Below, piece by piece: positions 59,932 to 64,000 of a stretch of 64,000 bases of DNA (position 1 is its first letter; the number at the start of each line of letters is the position of its first letter). Position numbers and translations under genes: made by a program. The stretch is taken from the NCBI GenBank assembly GCA_949126835.1, contig OX421494.1, forward strand, positions 26,010,685 to 26,074,684, in the 5' to 3' direction. The notes under the pieces were generated by a model that ran no database searches, had not been told where the DNA came from, and saw only the letters and a list, made by a program, of their open reading frames with translations. This stretch comes from Anisus vortex (taxonomy: Eukaryota; Mollusca; Gastropoda; Planorbidae).

Positions 59932-60248
59932 GTATGTCATATCCACTGATCTATATACTCACAAGGGTTGGAAATGCTTATATAAAATTAGGGCATCTTT
60001 TGGAATCTCAGATCCGGGTTATATAACACTTACCTAAAACATTAAATAAAATATTCTAGAGAAAACTTACTGTTATAAAATTTTAAGCAAAAACTATGTC
60101 ATTTGTTTAGGATTTCTGAATGCAATAAAAAAAAAAATGTTAAAGTTATAATTCATAACTCAAATATTTAATTAGAGTTTCTAGCTTTAATAGGTCAGTG
60201 GAAGTTTATATAGCTCAGTGATCATGACTTTCATATTGAGGCTTCCAG

Positions 60249-60484
60249 CTTGATGGCTGTGAGAAATCTGTGAGGATCACTGATGTAGATGTGGGGTCGG
60301 ACACGTGCAGGATTCCTGTTTTTGGGGGGAGTGTGGTCAACCTTGCCCTGGCACAGTGCTTGACATACAGCTTCAATATCCCCCATCCGCCACAGCTCGA
60401 AATAGAAAACACAGCGATCAATCACGCTGACCAACTGGGACCACACAACTATGTAAGACTACCGCAGTACCAGTACTCGAATGG
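60249..60484 (+). CDS. Candidate exon 2 of an unidentified gene (uncertain)
   Basis: Preceded by GGCTTCCAG (acceptor-like) and followed by GTAAGT at 60485-60490, an ideal donor. The plus frame is open for 78 codons and includes SVRITDVDVGSDTCRIPVFG and YVRLPQYQYSNG. GC content is near 50 percent against an AT-rich background. The minus strand is also open (60455-60231) and reads LVSVIDRCVFYFELWRMGD and RVRPHIYISDPHRFLTAIKL, equally protein-like. Only one strand can be right. I recognise neither product. Could be a real exon, a gene fragment carried by a repeat, or chance. Confidence 0.3.
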
Positions 60485-60490
60485 GTAAGT

Positions 60491-61189
60491 TCATGACCTA
60501 CGTAAGTACATCTAACAAACAAAAAAATAATGACAATGGAAATATGTAAAATAATACACATTGATTACACTCTACTCGCCACATACATCTTCCGGTGGAG
60601 AACGCAAGCCTCCAGCTCGTGACGTCACAAGTCTGTACTGACATCCTGTACGTGGGTCTGTAATTACGTTGGTCGTGGTACGGGCCGGCTCTTTTTTCAA
60701 CCAAGTATTTCTGCGTGACATGTTTTAGCAGACTGTGGCCATAGATGTGGACAACCCAGTCACGTGATGCTAAATGCTAAACCACCTCCTTCCTCTCACA
60801 ATTTTTAAATTTAAAAAAAAATCAAATCTTAGTTTCGAAACTTTGAACATTTATTTCCTCTGTTTATTGTCAAACAGCTAACAATAAATTAATTGTAGTG
60901 ACATAATTTCCATCGCGTGATCAATCAGCAGAAACATCACAAACATGTTCATCAAATTCTTGCTTTTAAAGGATTTATATTTGCTAAGAGCGTCTTTCAT
61001 TTTTATACATAATAACTGTGAATAAATAAATAGATCAAAGTTTTTTTTGTTTTTTTTTAAATACGGAAATGAAGCTTCCACGTTTATTAAAGCAAATAAA
61101 GGAGATTGTTTGGAAATCACAATGTCCAGCTGCAGTATAGATAAAATATGGATATATTTATTGATAGCCGGATTGAAAGATACATAAAT
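60491..61189. other. AT-rich non-coding stretch
   Basis: No further exon partner is evident downstream of the donor. Nothing else recognised. Confidence 0.45.
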
Positions 61190-61325
61190 GATAGCCAAAT
61201 ATATAGATAGATGGATAGATAGATATAAAGACAGACAGATAGATAGATACATCTATATGTTTATTTATTGTTGATTCTATAACGGTTTCTATTTATGTGT
61301 TTATCTATCTATCTATCTATAGATG
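61190..61325. repeat. Short GATA/CTAT tracts
   Basis: ATAGATAGATGGATAGATAG-type sequence at 61200-61250 and CTATCTATCTATCTATAG at 61303-61322, the two in opposite strand sense. Confidence 0.8.
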
Positions 61326-61545
61326 ACTATATCTAGCTATCAATCTTTAGTGGATTAAAGCTACTTAACGCCAAATGCACTAGCTTATCTAATAGATACT
61401 TCAATTTGTGTGCTAAATTACAAACTCTCTAAATGTTCTGTTCACCACGTTAAATGAAACATTGCAATGACATAATCACCAATTATATTAAAAAATTAAA
61501 AAAGTTTTTTTTCCTACCTATACACTATATTTATATTATATATTT

Positions 61546-62034
61546 TGGGGGTCCGCTGGCGAAGGGGTCGGCAACCTATAAGCCGCATGTCTGACTTGGC
61601 GCACAGAACCAATTTCAATGGATCGTGACAAAGCCATAAAAGGAGCAACTCAAGTCTCTTTTACAAGACATTGAGAGCTAGAGCAGAGTGACTTTTTTTA
61701 GACTGTTGGCACTCTGAGTGAATGAGAACTCTGGCACTGTCTGGCACTGTCTGGCACACAATAATTTCAAGGTTGCCGAGCTTTGGGCTGGAATAACGAA
61801 GATCCCAGGCTCGAATTCTGGTGAAGGCTTGAATTGGTATCCGGGGTATAGATGTTATCTCTGAATCTACCTTTGATGTATACCTAACATTAGTTACGAC
61901 AAGTTAAGGTGACGTGCATTGGGGGGTGGCGACATAATCCCCTAGTATGCTGTGGCCCACGGAAACCTGGTAACGCTATTTCACAGGCTCCATAGATCAA
62001 ATTGTTCTGACGGAGACGCTTCAGTTCACTTTAC
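61546..62034 (+). mobile_element. tRNA-derived SINE, family A, interrupted by a MITE
   Basis: A short head remnant ends GTCCGCTGGCGA at 61562. After the MITE the SINE resumes at 61787 with GCTGGAATAACGAAGATCCC, B-box CAGGCTCGAATTCTGG, ACCTAACATTAGTTACGAC, ACATAATCCCCTAGTATGCT and TCTGACGGAGACGCTTCAGT. The order matches 50526-50700. Confidence 0.8.
61563..61786 (+). mobile_element. hAT-type MITE inserted in a SINE
   Basis: The 224-bp element begins AGGGGTCGGCAACC and ends AAGGTTGCCGAGCTTTGG. The SINE motif GCTGGCG is found on both sides, as GCTGGCGA (61555-61562) and GCTGGAAT (61787-61794), consistent with an 8-bp duplication that has since mutated. TCTGGCACTG is locally triplicated near 61730-61755, a small expansion inside the element. 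Confidence 0.82.
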
Positions 62035-62224
62035 ATATATATTAGACTTATTGTTTACCTGTCAATATGTGTCCTAATACTTCACTCATCATGTTATAAT
62101 CATGATTAAGTAAATGTCATCATTTACAAAAAGTCACTATAACTGCCAGTTGTTGTTTCTATATAACAAATACTTTAGCATTTAAAAAAATGTCGAGTTT
62201 GAGGTTCACAAAGTCATCTGTTGA
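62035..62224. other. Short AT-rich spacer
   Basis: Nothing recognised. Confidence 0.5.
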
Positions 62225-62900
62225 ACATTTTGCGTGTATGTTTGTATGTGTTTGTGTGCGTCTGTATGTCTGTTTTGAATAGTGTCAGACTTTCAGAACT
62301 TGAGTCAATTGACTTTATGTTTGTATGTGTTTGTGTGCGTCTCTATGTCTGTTTTGAATAGTGTCAGACTTTCAGAATTTGAGTTAATTGACTTTATGTT
62401 TGTATGTGTTTGTGTGCGTCTGTATGTCTGTTTTGAATAGTGTCAGAACTTGAGTCAATTGACTTTATGTTTGTATGTGTTTGTGTGCGTGTGTATGTCT
62501 GTTTTGAATAGTGTCAGTGTTTGTGTGCGTCTCTATGTCTGTTTTGAATAGTGTCAGACTTTCAGAATTTAAGTTAATTGACTTTATGTTTGTATGTGTT
62601 TGTGTGCGTCTGTATGTCTGTTTTGAATAGTGTCAGACTTTCAGAACTTGAGTCAATTGACTTTATGTTTGTATGTATTTGTGTGCGTCTCTATGTCTGT
62701 TTTGAATAGTGTCAGACTTTCAGAATTTGAGTTAATTGACTTTATGTTTGTATGTGTTTGTGTGCGTCTGTATGTCTGTTTTGAATAGCGTCAGAACTTG
62801 AGTCAATTGACTTTATGTTTGTATGTGTTTGTGTGCGTGTGTATGTCTGTTTTGAATAGTGTCAGACTTTCAGAACTTGAGTCAATTGACTTTATGTTTG
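62225..62900. repeat. 79-bp minisatellite with internal deletions, about 9 copies
   Basis: The full unit reads TTTATGTTTGTATGTGTTTG, TGTGCGTCTGTATGTCTGTT, TTGAATAGTGTCAGACTTTC, AGAACTTGAGTCAATTGAC. Some copies lack GACTTTCA (near 62440 and 62790), and one at about 62515 is truncated to the GTGTTTGTGTGCG part. CTGTATG/CTCTATG and CTTGAGTC/TTTGAGTT variants alternate, suggesting duplication of two-unit blocks. Confidence 0.92.
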
Positions 62901-64000
62901 TCTGTTTTTTTTCGTCAAAAATGAAATTGTTGGAATGATTGAGTACTTCCTGGTCACGTGGTACACTTTGTAGAAGAAAAAAAAAAGATGTCTGGATTGA
63001 CATATCCGGTTTGATAGATACACGTTTCTTCTATTCTACCGGATAGAATAAAAATAGAAAAAAATAATCATAATTCCATTATCACACGTAAAAGAATTAC
63101 TTGAGTACAGTATATTGCCCATAGGCATAATAATGGATAATCACAATTACCGGAAAAAGAAAATTATTTTAAAAATGTGTATACATGATAATAGCGTTAA
63201 AAAATAAACGTTCAAAACTCAGTCTTTCGGAGGCTTTCTTCATTCTCATCAATAATCAAATGAACAAATCTTTATACCATATGCTGTATTTTTGAATAGG
63301 AATAAAAAAATGGCAAAGTAAATTTCAGCCAGATTTTAAGCTGCGATGAGGAATTGTGTGGCCAGTAGGGTGCACACATTTGTGTGCGTCCTCCCGGAGC
63401 ATGCATGCCCCCGGAACGTGGGGATCTCTTCCTATGGACACTATATGCCCATCAAACACTGGCTTGAATTGAATATCTATAGAATGATGGCATAACTTTT
63501 ACCTTAGTCGTTGTCGGAATTCTTAGCACGATATTTATATTTGTTGGATGCAGAATACAGACGAATTTCATCACTCACCCTAGATGCACACACAATGAAT
63601 AAATGCACAAAACACACCGGTTCCGTAATTGGATGACTTCGTTTATTTGAGTAAAACAATTTCTCTCGGTGATATTTCTTACTCGAGGCTGCTCGTATTG
63701 ATTGGCTGACTACTATTGTAGATGCTCCTGATTAGCTGTACAAGAGACAGGCGAAGGAATACAAGAAGTAGTCCATAACTTGATAGTTTATAGGTATTTA
63801 TCGTAGGCTTATTACTATTGTCATGCATTTCTATATTCAAACAATTTATTGCAGATAACAACAACAACAAAAAAAAACAACCTAGATCTGGAGTCAATTT
63901 TGTCATATTCATTTTCAAAACATTAAACTATATAGGAAATGACTAAATGTTTGTTGTCTTGGTTCCAGGCCATGGCTAAAGGCTAAGGATGTTTGCCCTT
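62901..64000. other. AT-rich non-coding stretch to the window end
   Basis: No gene supported. A GC-richer patch at about 63355-63425 (GTGCACACATTTGTGTGCG, CATGCATGCCCCCGG) contains short palindromes. A 79-codon minus frame at 63918-63679 starts like a signal peptide but has no family signature. Confidence 0.4.

Overview
This window is animal nuclear DNA, most likely from a gastropod mollusc (possibly a freshwater heterobranch snail). It is AT-rich, carries one clear intron-free protein-coding exon in 64 kb, and is otherwise filled with tRNA-headed SINEs, LINE fragments, hAT-type DNA transposons and an unusual number of tandem repeats. The gastropod assignment is an inference from the receptor type (a protostome allatostatin-C/somatostatin-like receptor) and the general character of the repeats. 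No bacterial-style operon, rRNA or CRISPR is present.

The one confident cellular gene is at 43639-44904 (+). It encodes a 421-residue class A GPCR of the somatostatin/allatostatin-C/opioid receptor group. It has a strong Kozak start, three N-glycosylation sites, DRY, CWLP and NPxxY motifs, and a likely splice acceptor just upstream that implies a 5'UTR intron. A second, much weaker gene candidate is a pair of GC-richer open patches at 59815-60484 with plausible splice sites. I could not identify its product or settle its strand.

Layout. 1-3.2 kb: small repeats and a 40-bp minisatellite with CRE-like sites. 3.8-8.8 kb: tRNA-derived SINEs of two families, one carrying a 40-bp minisatellite inside it. 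9.5-16 kb: LINE 3' fragments, 38-bp and 30-bp arrays, and a strand-asymmetric G/C-rich zone. 18.8-21.1 kb: about 46 almost identical copies of a 50-bp satellite. 21.4-24.3 kb: LINE remnant, then 42-bp hairpin-bearing and 29-bp arrays. 26-28 kb: pyrimidine microsatellite, hAT MITE and a palindromic MITE. 30-32 kb: a dispersed repeat pair and a SINE. 34.0-37.4 kb: hAT MITE and, 47 bp beyond its target duplication, an essentially full-length but dead RTE-like LINE with 12-bp target duplications. 38-41 kb: a MITE flanked by TTAA, a microsatellite, a 51-bp array and a hAT MITE. 43.6-44.9 kb: the GPCR. 46-48.6 kb: three tandem arrays, one with an 80-bp higher-order period. 49-52.7 kb: SINEs and GATA repeats. 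53.4-55.8 kb: a decayed hAT element with transposase remnants and a second hAT-like element nested in it. 59.6-62.9 kb: two more hAT MITEs (one inside a SINE), the candidate exons and a 79-bp array.

The main biological story is transposon genealogy rather than a new pathway. Five short MITEs share ends and target-site length with one longer transposase-bearing hAT copy in the same window. A SINE family shares its 3' tail with LINE fragments, which suggests a SINE/LINE partnership. I found no convincing new enzymatic or defence system.
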